This document shows, one piece after another, positions 16,934-25,867 of a DNA stretch of 64,000 nucleotides. Positions within the stretch are counted from its first letter, which is position 1. Every line of letters starts with the position of its first letter. The notes below the pieces were generated by a model that was not told the DNA's origin, made no database searches, and saw only the letters and a program-made list of their open reading frames with translations. Position numbers and translations under genes: made by a program. Origin of the DNA: Erwinia aphidicola (GTDB lineage Bacteria > Pseudomonadota > Gammaproteobacteria > Enterobacterales > Enterobacteriaceae). Location of the stretch: contig NZ_JACXBP010000002.1 of assembly GCF_014773485.1 (NCBI RefSeq), forward strand, positions 310,001 to 374,000. Direction: 5' to 3'.

Positions 16934-19291
16934 TCATTTAAGCTGATTACTCACCCGCCACCAGCGTTCACGCTGCTGGCACAGCTGCAGGTGGCAATGC
17001 TGAAGCCGTTCGAGGCCCAGCCCGGCAATCGCGCCCTGCGTCAGCGGCGCGGCAACGCTCTGGCGCTGCTGCCAGCGCTCAAGGCTGAGCACCAGCGCGT
17101 CCTGGCTGCTGCTGTCCAGCGACCCGGTTAACACCGCCTGATTATCCGCCAGCTGCTGCGCCGTCATTGCGGCCAGCTGCTGCGTCATCTGCGATAAAAA
17201 TTCGTCAATGCACTGCCACAGCTGCGCCACGCTGAAGGTGGGCGACTGCAGCGCAAACAGGATGCCAGGCTGGCCCGCTACCTGCTGAAAACGACAGCTG
17301 ACCACATAGCCAATATTCTGCTCCACGCGCAGGCGCTGGAAAAAAGCCGGCTGATAGATCAGCGCCAGCAGCTGCCACGCGGCGAGGCATGCGGCGCTAT
17401 TCTCTGCCAGTGGGCAGAACAGCAGCAGCGCGGCGTCGGGGCTGGCGGTGGCAATGGCATATTCAGGCTGCGGCGCGATGGGCTCGGCCAAGGCGCGCAC
17501 CGCCGGGTTGATTGCGCCGGGGAAGGCACTCAGCAGCTGCGCCAGCTGTTGATGCAGCGCCGCGTCGCCCCCTTCCAGCGTGGCCTGCCAGGCAACGTGG
17601 GGCAGCATGTTGCCTGCCGGAGTGTCACCGGCCGCCTGCAGCAGTTCCGGTAACGCCTCCAGCAGCGCACGTACCGCAATGCCTGCATGCCGCGCCTGCT
17701 GCTGGCGCTGATGTGCGCGTTTGCCCTGGGCGATCGCCTGCGGCGCGAGCGATCGCAGGCGGACGATCAGATCGCTCAGCGTGCTCACCATCAGCAGCGG
17801 ACTGGCGCTGAGCTGGATCAACCACAGCCCCTGATGGCGGCTGACGCTGAGTGCGGCATCCTGATGCACGCAGCTGGCCGCCAGCGATCGCAGGCTGGCC
17901 TGCAGGATCTCGCCCCAGGACGCAGGCAGCGCCTCCAGCGGGCTGAGCAGCAGGATCGGTTGCTCAGGGCCGGGCTGATGGTGGAGTAATGCCTGATGCA
18001 CCGGCAATGTTGGCGTTACCGTGCCGCCAGGCTGCGGATAGAAGCGCAGATCCGGGCCAGCGCGGCGTGCCGGTTTAAACGGCCCTGGCTGGTAGCGTAA
18101 GGGGAACCCCTGCGCAGCCCGCAGCGGCAGCGGCCGATCGGAGATGCGCAGGCGGGTCGCGCGCGCCGGGTGCAGCCCCTCCAGCAGCGCGTTGAGATCC
18201 ACATCGGCTGCCTGCACGGGCGCAAAGCCAAACGCCCGTTCGCGCAGCTGGTCCATCGGCGGCAGCCGGGAAAAGTGCCGATCCGCCAGCTGCGCCGCGT
18301 GCTGGCGCTGCTGCGCGGTGAGCTGCGTGAGCTGCTGGAGCCAGTGCAGCACCCGCCCTTCCACCGCCGCGGACTGCTGCCGATCCACCAGCGTCAGCTC
18401 AATGCTGACCACCGTCTGCGAAGCGCTGCGGTAAGCCAGCAGCAGGCGCGCCTCATCGGCGAGATCGTCGGCGCGCAGCGCGGCCATCAGCCCGCCCTCT
18501 GCTTCATCCAGCAGCAGCTGGCGCAGCAGCGTCAGCTCGCGTTGATACTCCCCGTCCAGCAGGTATGAGAGGCGCAGGCGCGGCGCACCGCTGAGCTGCA
18601 GGGCGATATCCCGCTGCGGAGCCAGGCGCAGCGCGGGCAGCGGCGCCAGGGCGACCTCCTCGCTGACGAACGTGCTGGCGTGATGCTGCGCCAGCTGCCC
18701 TAGCTCGTCGTCACTCTGCGGCCCGTGCAGCCACAGCGTCATATGCGGCGCGCGGTAATAGCGCTGATGGAACTGGCGCAGCGCGGCAAGCAGCGCCGCG
18801 ATGTCGCTGCCAAAATGCCGGGCATTGCCCGCCTGAAAACGCTGCCACGGATGCGGCTGAAAGGCGCTGCTGAGCGCCGCCTCACACAGCGTCTCCTGAT
18901 GGCTGCTCAGCAGCTGGCACTCGGCGTCGAGGGTGGCGATTTCCTGGCGGATGGCCTCCTCAGCCAGCAGCGGCGCCGCCAGCATATCGCTAAGCCGCGC
19001 CAGCGCTTCTGCCAGCTGGGAGGGCGCGCACTCGAAGAAGAAAGCCGTGCTGCTGCCCTGGGTGGTGGCATTCAGCCGGCCACCCTGCGCGGGCAGCCAG
19101 CTCATCAGCCGCTGCGCGCCGCTGAAGCTGCGGCTACCGGCGAACAGCAGATGCTCCAGCAGATGCGCCAGCCCCGGCCACGCGTCCGGTTCCTGGTGGC
19201 TGCCGACATCAACCTGCAGCAGCGCCGCCGCACGGGTTGCCTGCGGGTCGCTGACCCGCTCAACCCGCAGGCCGTTACTGAGGCGCAGCAT
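16934..19291 (-). CDS. pqqF: PqqF, M16-family zinc peptidase of PQQ synthesis
   Basis: 785-aa metallopeptidase with the inverted zinc motif H-L-L-E-H about 45 residues in and a downstream glutamate helix; the second half is an inactive M16 repeat. It trims the cross-linked PqqA peptide to release the Glu-Tyr core. It is last in the pqq operon, 3 bp after pqqE. Confidence 0.92.
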   Translation of the reverse strand: MLRLSNGLRVERVSDPQATRAAALLQVDVGSHQEPDAWPGLAHLLEHLLFAGSRSFSGAQRLMSWLPAQGGRLNATTQGSSTAFFFECAPSQLAEALARLSDMLAAPLLAEEAIRQEIATLDAECQLLSSHQETLCEAALSSAFQPHPWQRFQAGNARHFGSDIAALLAALRQFHQRYYRAPHMTLWLHGPQSDDELGQLAQHHASTFVSEEVALAPLPALRLAPQRDIALQLSGAPRLRLSYLLDGEYQRELTLLRQLLLDEAEGGLMAALRADDLADEARLLLAYRSASQTVVSIELTLVDRQQSAAVEGRVLHWLQQLTQLTAQQRQHAAQLADRHFSRLPPMDQLRERAFGFAPVQAADVDLNALLEGLHPARATRLRISDRPLPLRAAQGFPLRYQPGPFKPARRAGPDLRFYPQPGGTVTPTLPVHQALLHHQPGPEQPILLLSPLEALPASWGEILQASLRSLAASCVHQDAALSVSRHQGLWLIQLSASPLLMVSTLSDLIVRLRSLAPQAIAQGKRAHQRQQQARHAGIAVRALLEALPELLQAAGDTPAGNMLPHVAWQATLEGGDAALHQQLAQLLSAFPGAINPAVRALAEPIAPQPEYAIATASPDAALLLFCPLAENSAACLAAWQLLALIYQPAFFQRLRVEQNIGYVVSCRFQQVAGQPGILFALQSPTFSVAQLWQCIDEFLSQMTQQLAAMTAQQLADNQAVLTGSLDSSSQDALVLSLERWQQRQSVAAPLTQGAIAGLGLERLQHCHLQLCQQRERWWRVSNQLK

Positions 19292-19294
19292 CCG

Positions 19295-20443
19295 TCAGCC
19301 CTTGAAGATCAGCTGCGCGTTAACCCGCTGGGAGTTAGCGCGGTTGCGGAACTGCAGCTGGTTCACCTGGATATTGGTGCAGTTGGCCTGCTCACGCGCG
19401 GCGAGGATTTGGTGGTGATGCTCCGATTTACTGCACACCGGGTCGGTGTTGTCGGCGCTGCCGGTCAGCATAAACGCCTGGCAGCGGCAGCCGCCGAAGT
19501 CCTTCTCCTTCTCCGAACAGGAGCGGCACGGCTCCGGCATCCAGTCAAAGCCGCGATAGCGGTTAAAGCCGAAGGAGTTAAACCAGATATCCTGCAAACT
19601 CTGCTCCAGCACCGACGGAAACTGCACCGGCAGCTGGCGCGCGCTGTGGCACGGCAGCGCAGTGCCTTCCGGCGTGACGCTGAGGAAGATCGCGCCCCAG
19701 CCGCCCATGCACGGCTTGGGCCGCTCTTCATAGTAGTCCGGGGTGACAAACAGCAGGTTGGCGAGGTTATCGCTGGCGGCCATCTTCTCACGGTAGCGAT
19801 GCACCACCGCTTCAGCGCGTTCAATCTGCTCACGCGTCGGCAGCAGCCCTTCGCGGTTAAGCTGCGCCCAGCCGTAAAACTGGCAGGTCGCCAGCTCAAC
19901 GTCATCCGCTTCCAGCTCAATGCACAGCTCGATAATGCGATCGATCTGATCGATATTGTGGCGGTGCAGCACGAAGTTAAGCACCATCGGGTAGCCGTGG
20001 GCCTTCACCGCACGCGCCATCTCCAGCTTCTGCTGGAACGCCTTCCTGGAGCCGGCCAGTGCCGCATTCAGCACTTCATCGCTGGCCTGGAAACTGATCT
20101 GAATATGATCCAGCCCGGCCTCGGCGAAGGCGTCGATCTTCTTCTGCGTCAGGCCGATCCCCGAGGTGATCAGGTTGGTGTAGAAGCCGAGATCGCGCGC
20201 CGCCTTGATAAGCTCAGCCAGATCCTTACGCACCAGCGGTTCACCGCCGGAGAAGCCGATCTGCACCGCGCCCATCGCGCGCGCCTGTTTGAACACCTCG
20301 ATCCACTGTTCGGTGCTCAGCTCTTTCTCCTGCTGGGCAAAGTCGAGCGGGTTTGAGCAGTACGGGCACTGCAGCGGGCAGCGGTAAGTCAGCTCCGCCA
20401 GCAGCCACAGCGGTGGCTTAACGTGGGATTCAGGCTGGTTCAC
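19295..20443 (-). CDS. pqqE: PqqE radical SAM enzyme
   Basis: 382-aa radical SAM protein. The cluster motif reads [10 protein letters not shown] near residue 20, and a SPASM-type cysteine-rich C-terminus ([16 protein letters not shown]) follows. It joins the glutamate and tyrosine side chains of PqqA, bound to PqqD. It overlaps pqqD by 14 bp. Confidence 0.95.
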   Translation of the reverse strand: MNQPESHVKPPLWLLAELTYRCPLQCPYCSNPLDFAQQEKELSTEQWIEVFKQARAMGAVQIGFSGGEPLVRKDLAELIKAARDLGFYTNLITSGIGLTQKKIDAFAEAGLDHIQISFQASDEVLNAALAGSRKAFQQKLEMARAVKAHGYPMVLNFVLHRHNIDQIDRIIELCIELEADDVELATCQFYGWAQLNREGLLPTREQIERAEAVVHRYREKMAASDNLANLLFVTPDYYEERPKPCMGGWGAIFLSVTPEGTALPCHSARQLPVQFPSVLEQSLQDIWFNSFGFNRYRGFDWMPEPCRSCSEKEKDFGGCRCQAFMLTGSADNTDPVCSKSEHHHQILAAREQANCTNIQVNQLQFRNRANSQRVNAQLIFKG

Positions 20444-20711
20444 GGAAAATTATCCACTTCTGCTCGCGCGCCGCCGCGAAGAAATCGATGACGTCATCGT
20501 CCACGCCGCCCGCTTCCGGGAAGCGTGCGTTCAGGGCATCGACGATCTGCACCAGCGTGCGTTTGCCATCCACCAGCTCAAGGATCAGGGCGGCGCTATC
20601 GTTGAGTTTCGCCATACCTTCCGGGTAGAGGATCACATGGCAGCCCTGCACTTCCTCCCACTGCAGGCGGTAGCCGCGGCGGAACATCGGGATGGTTTGT
20701 GGGGTGCTCAC
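20430..20711 (-). CDS. pqqD: PqqD, PqqA-binding chaperone
   Basis: 93-aa member of the RiPP recognition element family. Typical features are the early [10 protein letters not shown] and the L-V-D-G-K-R-T-V helix-turn segment. It presents PqqA to PqqE. Its start overlaps the pqqC stop by 4 bp. Confidence 0.93.
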   Translation of the reverse strand: MSTPQTIPMFRRGYRLQWEEVQGCHVILYPEGMAKLNDSAALILELVDGKRTLVQIVDALNARFPEAGGVDDDVIDFFAAAREQKWIIFREPA

Positions 20712-21463
20712 AGCAGCCCTCCTTTATGCCAGACGGGCTGGTCGGTGACGGTGTGATACGGTGGGCGCTGCAGGACGTAGGCCATGGTCATCGCATCGAG
20801 CATGCTCCACAGAATATCGAGCTTGAACTGCAGGATCTCCAGCATGCGCTGCTGCTTCTCCACCGTGTCGCAGTACTCCAGCGCCAGCTGCAGGCCGTGC
20901 TCCACGTCGCGGCGAGCCTGGCTGAGGCGGCCACGGAAGTAGCCGTAGCCCTCTTCTTCAATCCACTGATAGTGCTGCGGCCAGCTGTCGAGGCGCGACT
21001 GGTGGATCTGCGGGGCGAACAGCTCGGTCAGCGAGCTGCAGGCCGCTTCCTGCCACACCGCGCGGCGGGCAAAATTGACGTAGGCATCCACCGCGAAGCG
21101 CACGCCAGGCAGTACCATGCGCCCGGAGAGCAGCACCTCACGATCCAGCCCTACCGCTTCACCCAGGCGCAGCCAGGCTTCAATACCGCCGTCGCTGTCG
21201 CCCTGGCCGTCGTGATCGAGGATGCGCTGCACCCATTTACGGCGCGTCAGGGGATCCGGGCAGTTCGCCATGATCGCCGCATCCTTTAGCGGGATGCTGG
21301 TCTGGTAGTAGAAGCGGTTCGCCACCCAGCCCTGGATCTGCTCACGCGTCGCTTCGCCGTTGTGCATGGCAATGTGGAAAGGGTGATGGATGTGGTAACA
21401 GGCGCCGCGATCGCGCAGCGCCTGCTCAAACTGCTCAGGGGTCATCAGGGTCGGAGTGCTCAT
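20708..21463 (-). CDS. pqqC: PqqC, pyrroloquinoline-quinone synthase
   Basis: 251-aa cofactor-less oxidase that performs the last ring closure and eight-electron oxidation of PQQ. The N-terminal Y-H-I-H-H-P-F-H block and the helical body match the family in sequence and length. It overlaps pqqB by 4 bp, so translation is probably coupled. Confidence 0.95.
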   Translation of the reverse strand: MSTPTLMTPEQFEQALRDRGACYHIHHPFHIAMHNGEATREQIQGWVANRFYYQTSIPLKDAAIMANCPDPLTRRKWVQRILDHDGQGDSDGGIEAWLRLGEAVGLDREVLLSGRMVLPGVRFAVDAYVNFARRAVWQEAACSSLTELFAPQIHQSRLDSWPQHYQWIEEEGYGYFRGRLSQARRDVEHGLQLALEYCDTVEKQQRMLEILQFKLDILWSMLDAMTMAYVLQRPPYHTVTDQPVWHKGGLL

Positions 21464-22371
21464 AGTTCGATACTCATGCCGTCAAAACTGACCTCGATGC
21501 CCTGCCGGGTTAGCGCGGCACGCTCGGCGGAGGATTCATCAAGGATCGGATTGGTGTTGTTAATGTGGATCAGGATCTTACGCCTGGCGGGCAGTTCGGC
21601 GAGCAGCGCCATCAACCCCTGCTCTTCGCCCAGCGCCAGGTGGCCCATATCGCGCCCGGTATTGCGCCCGACGCCGGTGTTTGCCAGCTCGTTATCCTGC
21701 CACAGCGTGCCGTCAATCAGCAGGCAGTCGGCCTGCGCCATCAGCGCCAGAAGCGCAGCATCCGGCTCGCCGAGGCCCGGTGCGTACAGCAGCTTGCTGC
21801 CGGTTTCGCGGTTTTCGATCATCAGCGCGATGTTATGGCCAGGCAGCGGGCGCCCGCGATACGGCGAATAGGGCGGCGCGTTGCTGAGGATGGCAATCGG
21901 GGTAAAGGTCAGCGCCGGGCAGACCGCCACGGAGAACGGCTCGCCGGGCTGAATAGCGTGATGCTGCAGCCCGCCGTTCCAGTGCTTCAGCATGGTGAAG
22001 ATCGGGAAGCCGCTGGTCAGGTCCGCGTGCACTTCTGGCGTACACCACACCTGGTGCGGGCAGCCTTCGCGCAGGTTGAGCAGCCCGGTGCAGTGGTCGA
22101 TCTGGCTGTCGGTAAGGATGATCGAGCCGATCGCCGTGCCGCGCAGCGCGCCGTGCTTATTGAGTTCGGGATTGGCGGCGATCTGGTGGCAGATATCGGG
22201 CGACGCATTACACAGCACCCAGTCGCTGCCGTTATCACTGACGGCTATCGAGGACTGGGTACGTGCCGTAGCCGGGATGCTGCCATCGCGCACGCCCTGG
22301 CAGTTGCGGCAGTTACAGTTCCACTGCGGGAAGCCGCCACCGGCCGCAGAGCCGAGAACTTTGATTTTCAT
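21460..22371 (-). CDS. pqqB: PqqB, metallo-beta-lactamase-fold hydroxylase
   Basis: 303-aa protein starting [19 protein letters not shown], as PqqB does; a frame opening 17 codons earlier is not used. It shows C-x-C-x-x-C zinc-binding residues early and H-I-N-N-T-N-P-I late. It hydroxylates the processed Glu-Tyr dipeptide. It is separated from pqqA by an ERIC element. Confidence 0.94.
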   Translation of the reverse strand: MKIKVLGSAAGGGFPQWNCNCRNCQGVRDGSIPATARTQSSIAVSDNGSDWVLCNASPDICHQIAANPELNKHGALRGTAIGSIILTDSQIDHCTGLLNLREGCPHQVWCTPEVHADLTSGFPIFTMLKHWNGGLQHHAIQPGEPFSVAVCPALTFTPIAILSNAPPYSPYRGRPLPGHNIALMIENRETGSKLLYAPGLGEPDAALLALMAQADCLLIDGTLWQDNELANTGVGRNTGRDMGHLALGEEQGLMALLAELPARRKILIHINNTNPILDESSAERAALTRQGIEVSFDGMSIEL

Positions 22372-22426
22372 GGGGAAACCGGGAGTAGGAATTAAAAATG
22401 CCCGCAATAACGCAGGCATCAATGCA

Positions 22427-22551
22427 ATTGCCTAAATAATTCGTGCTGTAACAAGGCAGCAACGCAGCACATCCCCGGGAGCTTACATCAGTAAGTGACC
22501 GGGGTGGGCGAGGAAAGCTAACGCAGTTACAGTGCGAAGTATGACGGCAAT
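22427..22551. repeat. ERIC element between pqqA and pqqB
   Basis: About 125 bp bounded by ATTGCC and GGCAAT, with a central GAGCTTACATCAGTAAGTGAC and flanking CCCCGG/CCGGGG arms. These match the enterobacterial repetitive intergenic consensus (the sequences used as ERIC1R and ERIC2 primers). It starts one base after the pqqA stop codon. In the transcript it forms a long hairpin, which may process or partly terminate the message and raise pqqA over pqqB-F (inference). Confidence 0.92.
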
Positions 22552-22623
22552 TTAACGGTTGGAGATATATAAGGTTACTTCCAGGCCCAGGCGCATATCG
22601 ATGAAAGTTGGTTTAGTCCACAT
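22552..22623 (-). CDS. pqqA: PqqA, precursor peptide of PQQ
   Basis: 23-aa peptide M-W-T-K-P-T-F-I-D-M-R-L-G-L-E-V-T-L-Y-I-S-N-R. The glutamate and tyrosine in E-V-T-L-Y are the atoms' source for PQQ. AGAGGA lies 7 bases before the ATG. First gene of the operon. Confidence 0.96.
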   Translation of the reverse strand: MWTKPTFIDMRLGLEVTLYISNR

Positions 22624-22775
22624 AATCATATCCTCTTGGTGTTCAAAAAACAGACGTCACACCTGTCAGTGTCGACAAGGGATCGGCATGTTGTCAAATT
22701 ATAAGAATTTGGCGGCACAGATGTTGCGCCTATGATAAATCGATATCAACCCTAAAATCTGCACGGTTTATGCTA

Positions 22776-22797
22776 TTTTGAACTATTTGGTTCAAAA
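22776..22797. promoter_or_regulatory. 8-bp-arm inverted repeat between the dipeptidase and pqqA genes
   Basis: TTTTGAAC-N6-GTTCAAAA, starting 9 bp beyond the dipeptidase stop and about 150 bp before pqqA. It could be a regulator site for the pqq operon or part of a terminator for the dipeptidase gene. Confidence 0.45.
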
Positions 22798-22805
22798 GCC
22801 GGGCA

Positions 22806-23843
22806 TTATTTGCCCCAGGTTTTTCTCAGCACGCGCAGCCAGTTGGCGCGGCACAGCTTGTTGATTAGCGCTTCGCTGTAACCCGCCGCACGCAGCGCGG
22901 CAAGCAGCCGCGGCAGGCCGCTGACGTCGCCGATCTCGTCCGGCAGATTGATACCGTCAAAATCGGAACCGAAAGCCACGCGATCCTCCCCCAGCTTCTC
23001 CAGCAGATAGTCGAGGTGCTGCACCATCACGCTGAGCGGCATATCGCCATCGCGCTTGCCGTCGGCGCGCAGAAACGCCGTGCCAAAGTTCAGCCCCACC
23101 AGCCCGTCGCTGTCTGCGATGGCGGCCAGCTGGCTGTCGGTCAGGTTGCGCGGCTGCGGGCACAGGGCGTGGACGTTAGAGTGGCTGGCAATCAGCGGCG
23201 CATCGCTCAGGCGCGCCGTGTCCCAGAAGGCTTTTTCATTCATGTGCGACAGGTCGATCATCAGCCGCTGCTGGTTGCAGGCGCGGATCAGTCGTTTACC
23301 CGCTTCCGTCAGCCCGTCGCCGGTATCCGGCGAGCCGGGAAAGCGGCCGCTGACGCCAAAACCAAAGCGGTTCGGGGTATTCCAGAATGGCCCGATGCTG
23401 CGCAGCCCGGCATCAACCCAGCGCGCCAGCTGGCTAAAGTCGTCATCCAGCGCCTCCGCCCCTTCTATATGCATCACCATCGCCAGCACGCCGTCGGCCA
23501 GGCACCGCTCGATCTCGGCCACGCTGCGGCAGATCTTAGCGCGCCCCGCCGATCCCGCCGCCAGCTGCTGCAGGATGTGCAGCTGCTGCTCGACAATCGC
23601 CAGCGGGTCGAAAACTTCCGGCTGGCGCGCGGGGAATTTCGCTACGTAGTCGGCTGGCGGTACAAAGATGGCGAACAGCCCCCCGGCAAAGCCGCCAGCC
23701 TGCATGCGGGCAAAATCCAGATGGCCGCTCAGGCGCTGCTGCATAAAGGCTTCAGCCGGGTTATCGGGATGATGCAGCCACAGATGCAGCAGCAGATCGT
23801 TATGGCCGTCGAAGATCGGAGTGTGCGGAGAAATATCGGTCAT
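22806..23843 (-). CDS. membrane dipeptidase (M19, renal dipeptidase family)
   Basis: 345-aa zinc peptidase. D-G-H-N-D-L near the N-terminus, M-H-I-E-G-A-E, the D-L-S-H-M-N block and I-A-S-H-S-N-V carry the metal ligands; F-G-S-D-F-D-G lies near the C-terminus. The family cleaves dipeptides. It is directly upstream of and in line with pqqA. PQQ is itself cut from a Glu-Tyr-containing peptide, so a role in precursor or leftover peptide turnover is possible but unproven. No signal peptide is seen. Confidence 0.88.
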   Translation of the reverse strand: MTDISPHTPIFDGHNDLLLHLWLHHPDNPAEAFMQQRLSGHLDFARMQAGGFAGGLFAIFVPPADYVAKFPARQPEVFDPLAIVEQQLHILQQLAAGSAGRAKICRSVAEIERCLADGVLAMVMHIEGAEALDDDFSQLARWVDAGLRSIGPFWNTPNRFGFGVSGRFPGSPDTGDGLTEAGKRLIRACNQQRLMIDLSHMNEKAFWDTARLSDAPLIASHSNVHALCPQPRNLTDSQLAAIADSDGLVGLNFGTAFLRADGKRDGDMPLSVMVQHLDYLLEKLGEDRVAFGSDFDGINLPDEIGDVSGLPRLLAALRAAGYSEALINKLCRANWLRVLRKTWGK

Positions 23844-23955
23844 AGGGGCGCCAGCAGTCTCGGGGGAAGCGGACCATCATAGCGCAGAAAACCGGGAAAG
23901 GGGGCAGCAAAAGCCAGGGCGGGAGTGACCCCGCCGCTGGGGGGAAGCACAAGAT

Positions 23956-24180
23956 CTAACTGCCGAGACGGCTGGTCGGCGCCTTCGTCGCCGCTGCGGG
24001 CGGGGGCGGCGTATTGGCGTCCAGCGGGCGGGCAACAATGCTGGTGATCGTCTCCATCGACTTGAACGTGCAGCTGCAGTTCAGATTCTGGCACTGGTGA
24101 TAACGCTCCTTGGTCTCACTGCTGATGATACGGCTGGAGCGGGCGTGGCTGTTATGCTGGCAAATCGGGCAAGGCATCAT
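23956..24180 (-). CDS. ogr: Ogr-type late-gene activator (186 B / P2 Ogr)
   Basis: 74-aa zinc-finger protein, M-M-P-C-P-I-C-Q-H-N-S-H-A-R-S-S-R, then K-E-R-Y-H-Q-C-Q-N-L-N-C, closely following P2 Ogr. It binds TTGT-N12-ACAA boxes and recruits RNA polymerase alpha to late tail promoters; two such boxes are in this cluster. The C-terminal tail is proline-rich and differs from P2. Its upstream region contains three palindromes of the CI operator type. Confidence 0.93.
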   Translation of the reverse strand: MMPCPICQHNSHARSSRIISSETKERYHQCQNLNCSCTFKSMETITSIVARPLDANTPPPPAAATKAPTSRLGS

Positions 24181-24207
24181 AAGTGAACTCCGTGGGGTCA
24201 GTTAAAC

Positions 24208-24272
24208 TCACACTGTGTGAATAAAACTAATTATATTCACTTTAAGTGAATCATCAAGTGAATTTTTCACTT
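24208..24272. promoter_or_regulatory. CI operator cluster upstream of ogr
   Basis: TCACA-N3-TGTGA (24208-24220), TTCAC-N5-GTGAA (24236-24250, preceded by TATA) and AAGTGAATTTTTCACTT (24256-24272). The 19-bp block at 24232-24250 matches 17 of 19 bases at 36841-36859 before the CI gene. In phage 186 the promoter of the late activator (pB) is repressed by CI; the same seems true here. Confidence 0.75.
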
Positions 24273-24278
24273 CGTGGG

Positions 24279-25391
24279 CTAGTCAGCTTCAATAAGGAGC
24301 TGGTAGGTTTCACCTTTCCACGAGCTTTCCAGATTTACCGTCGTGCGAAATCCTGTACTATCAATCACATGCCCCACTTTGACCACGGTCCACTGCTGCG
24401 CATCAATCACCGTTTTAAATCCCCGCAGCCGCACCGGGGTTTCCGGGAACAGGGCAGGCATCCCCATCGCCAGGACGAAGCTCATGCTGGCCGTCAAGGT
24501 CTGGCGCGCCTTCCACTCTGCCTCTGCTCTTCTGACTGCTTCATCCTGCGTGCTGAACACTTCACTGATGATAACCTCCCGCTGATAAAGCGGCAGCGGG
24601 CTGTCCTGCTCAGCGCCGTCGCCAAACAGCTCCGGCTGGTTATCCGTGATGGCGCGAAACACTCTGACCTTACCGCTGCTGGCTTTATCAAGCTGCAGCC
24701 AGCGGGTCTGGACGCCGCTGTATTGCAGCTTTGACACTACCTGCCAGGCATGCTGGTCGCCCTCTTTGCGCGTTAACACGATGGGTGGTATCTCGGTTCC
24801 CTGAGCGGTTCTATTGCCGCCACGGGGCAGCATCAGAACGGTGTTCTCCTTAACGGTGACGGTAGCACCATGATTTATCGCCAGCTTCGTCAGGAACTGG
24901 GCATCGCTCTCATCCGCCTGGTCGAGATGCGCAATGCTGATAGATGCCAGCCCATCGCTGACTTTAGCCTGCAGGCTGTTGCGCTCAGCTATCTCAGAGA
25001 CGACCTGCCCCAGCGTGGTTTTATCCCAGGAGTGCTGCGCCTTCTGCGTCAGTGATTCGCTCAGGTTGGCGCTGCGCCCGACCAGGGTTAATCGGTCGGG
25101 CGCCCCGGTGTGATGCAGTTCATCAATGATAAAATCCCCTTTGCAGAAGAGCGGCCTACCCTGCCAGCCGATATACACGCGCAGGATAGCGCCGCGCTGC
25201 GGCATCATCAGCCAGCCGTCACTGTCATCCAGTAACAGCGTCAGCGTGTCGGCTTCCAGACCCCGGGCATCATCAATCGTCATACTCAGCAGACGCTTGC
25301 GCAGATTGTCGGTGATATCGCGGTTATTGAGCCGAATAAGGTAATCGGGCGCCAGCTGCGCGCCGATATCGACCGGAATCGAGTTATTCAT
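24279..25391 (-). CDS. D: gpD, tail hub (late control D) protein
   Basis: 370-aa protein of the P2 gpD family, the baseplate hub joining spike and tube. The N-terminus (P-D-Y-L-I-R-L-N-N-R-D-I-T-D) and length agree with P2 D (about 387 aa). Start overlaps the U stop by 4 bp. End of the FI-FII-E-T-U-D operon. Confidence 0.93.
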   Translation of the reverse strand: MNNSIPVDIGAQLAPDYLIRLNNRDITDNLRKRLLSMTIDDARGLEADTLTLLLDDSDGWLMMPQRGAILRVYIGWQGRPLFCKGDFIIDELHHTGAPDRLTLVGRSANLSESLTQKAQHSWDKTTLGQVVSEIAERNSLQAKVSDGLASISIAHLDQADESDAQFLTKLAINHGATVTVKENTVLMLPRGGNRTAQGTEIPPIVLTRKEGDQHAWQVVSKLQYSGVQTRWLQLDKASSGKVRVFRAITDNQPELFGDGAEQDSPLPLYQREVIISEVFSTQDEAVRRAEAEWKARQTLTASMSFVLAMGMPALFPETPVRLRGFKTVIDAQQWTVVKVGHVIDSTGFRTTVNLESSWKGETYQLLIEAD

Positions 25392-25861
25392 AACAGGCTC
25401 CCTGCCAGCTCGCGTGCCTTAGCGCTCACCTCGCCGTAAATCTGCTCCAGCTGCTGTTTCAGGTCGCCATACAGCCCATCCAGCGAACCGTCGACGCGCT
25501 TAAGCTGTAGGGTAAAGCTAATTTTTTGCGCCGCTCCGTTCGCCAGCAGATCGGTATGGACACCATTCACCGCTTCAATAACAAAAATCCCGTAAGGTAT
25601 CCCTTCACCACTGAGCAGCGGCCAGACGCGCCCGCTCTCAGCCATGCCCTTCAAAATCGCCAGCGACGGCACTCCCCCGGTGATTTCCGGGCGCAGTTCC
25701 CCTGCCAGGGTGATGCTTTCATCCCCAACGCCAAGAAACTGCTGAGCCGGGCGCGAGCCGATACGGCTGCCCGCCGCCCAACGGTAAGCGCTCTGATGCG
25801 TCATGGTCTGGAAAGGCAGGGTGCGGCGCTGGAATACGAACATACCTAAAATCATCATCAT
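25388..25861 (-). CDS. U: gpU, tail terminator/assembly protein
   Basis: 157-aa protein starting M-M-M-I-L-G-M-F-V-F, as in P2 gpU, and ending with a helical K-Q-Q-L-E-Q-I-Y-G-E-V region. Six bases after T. Confidence 0.9.
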   Translation of the reverse strand: MMMILGMFVFQRRTLPFQTMTHQSAYRWAAGSRIGSRPAQQFLGVGDESITLAGELRPEITGGVPSLAILKGMAESGRVWPLLSGEGIPYGIFVIEAVNGVHTDLLANGAAQKISFTLQLKRVDGSLDGLYGDLKQQLEQIYGEVSAKARELAGSLL

Positions 25862-25867
25862 GGTTTA

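Noticed and set aside
18725..20356. 543-aa plus-strand frame across pqqF/pqqE
   Set aside because: Arg/Gln/Leu-rich antisense shadow of GC-rich pqq genes; no domain, no ribosome site.
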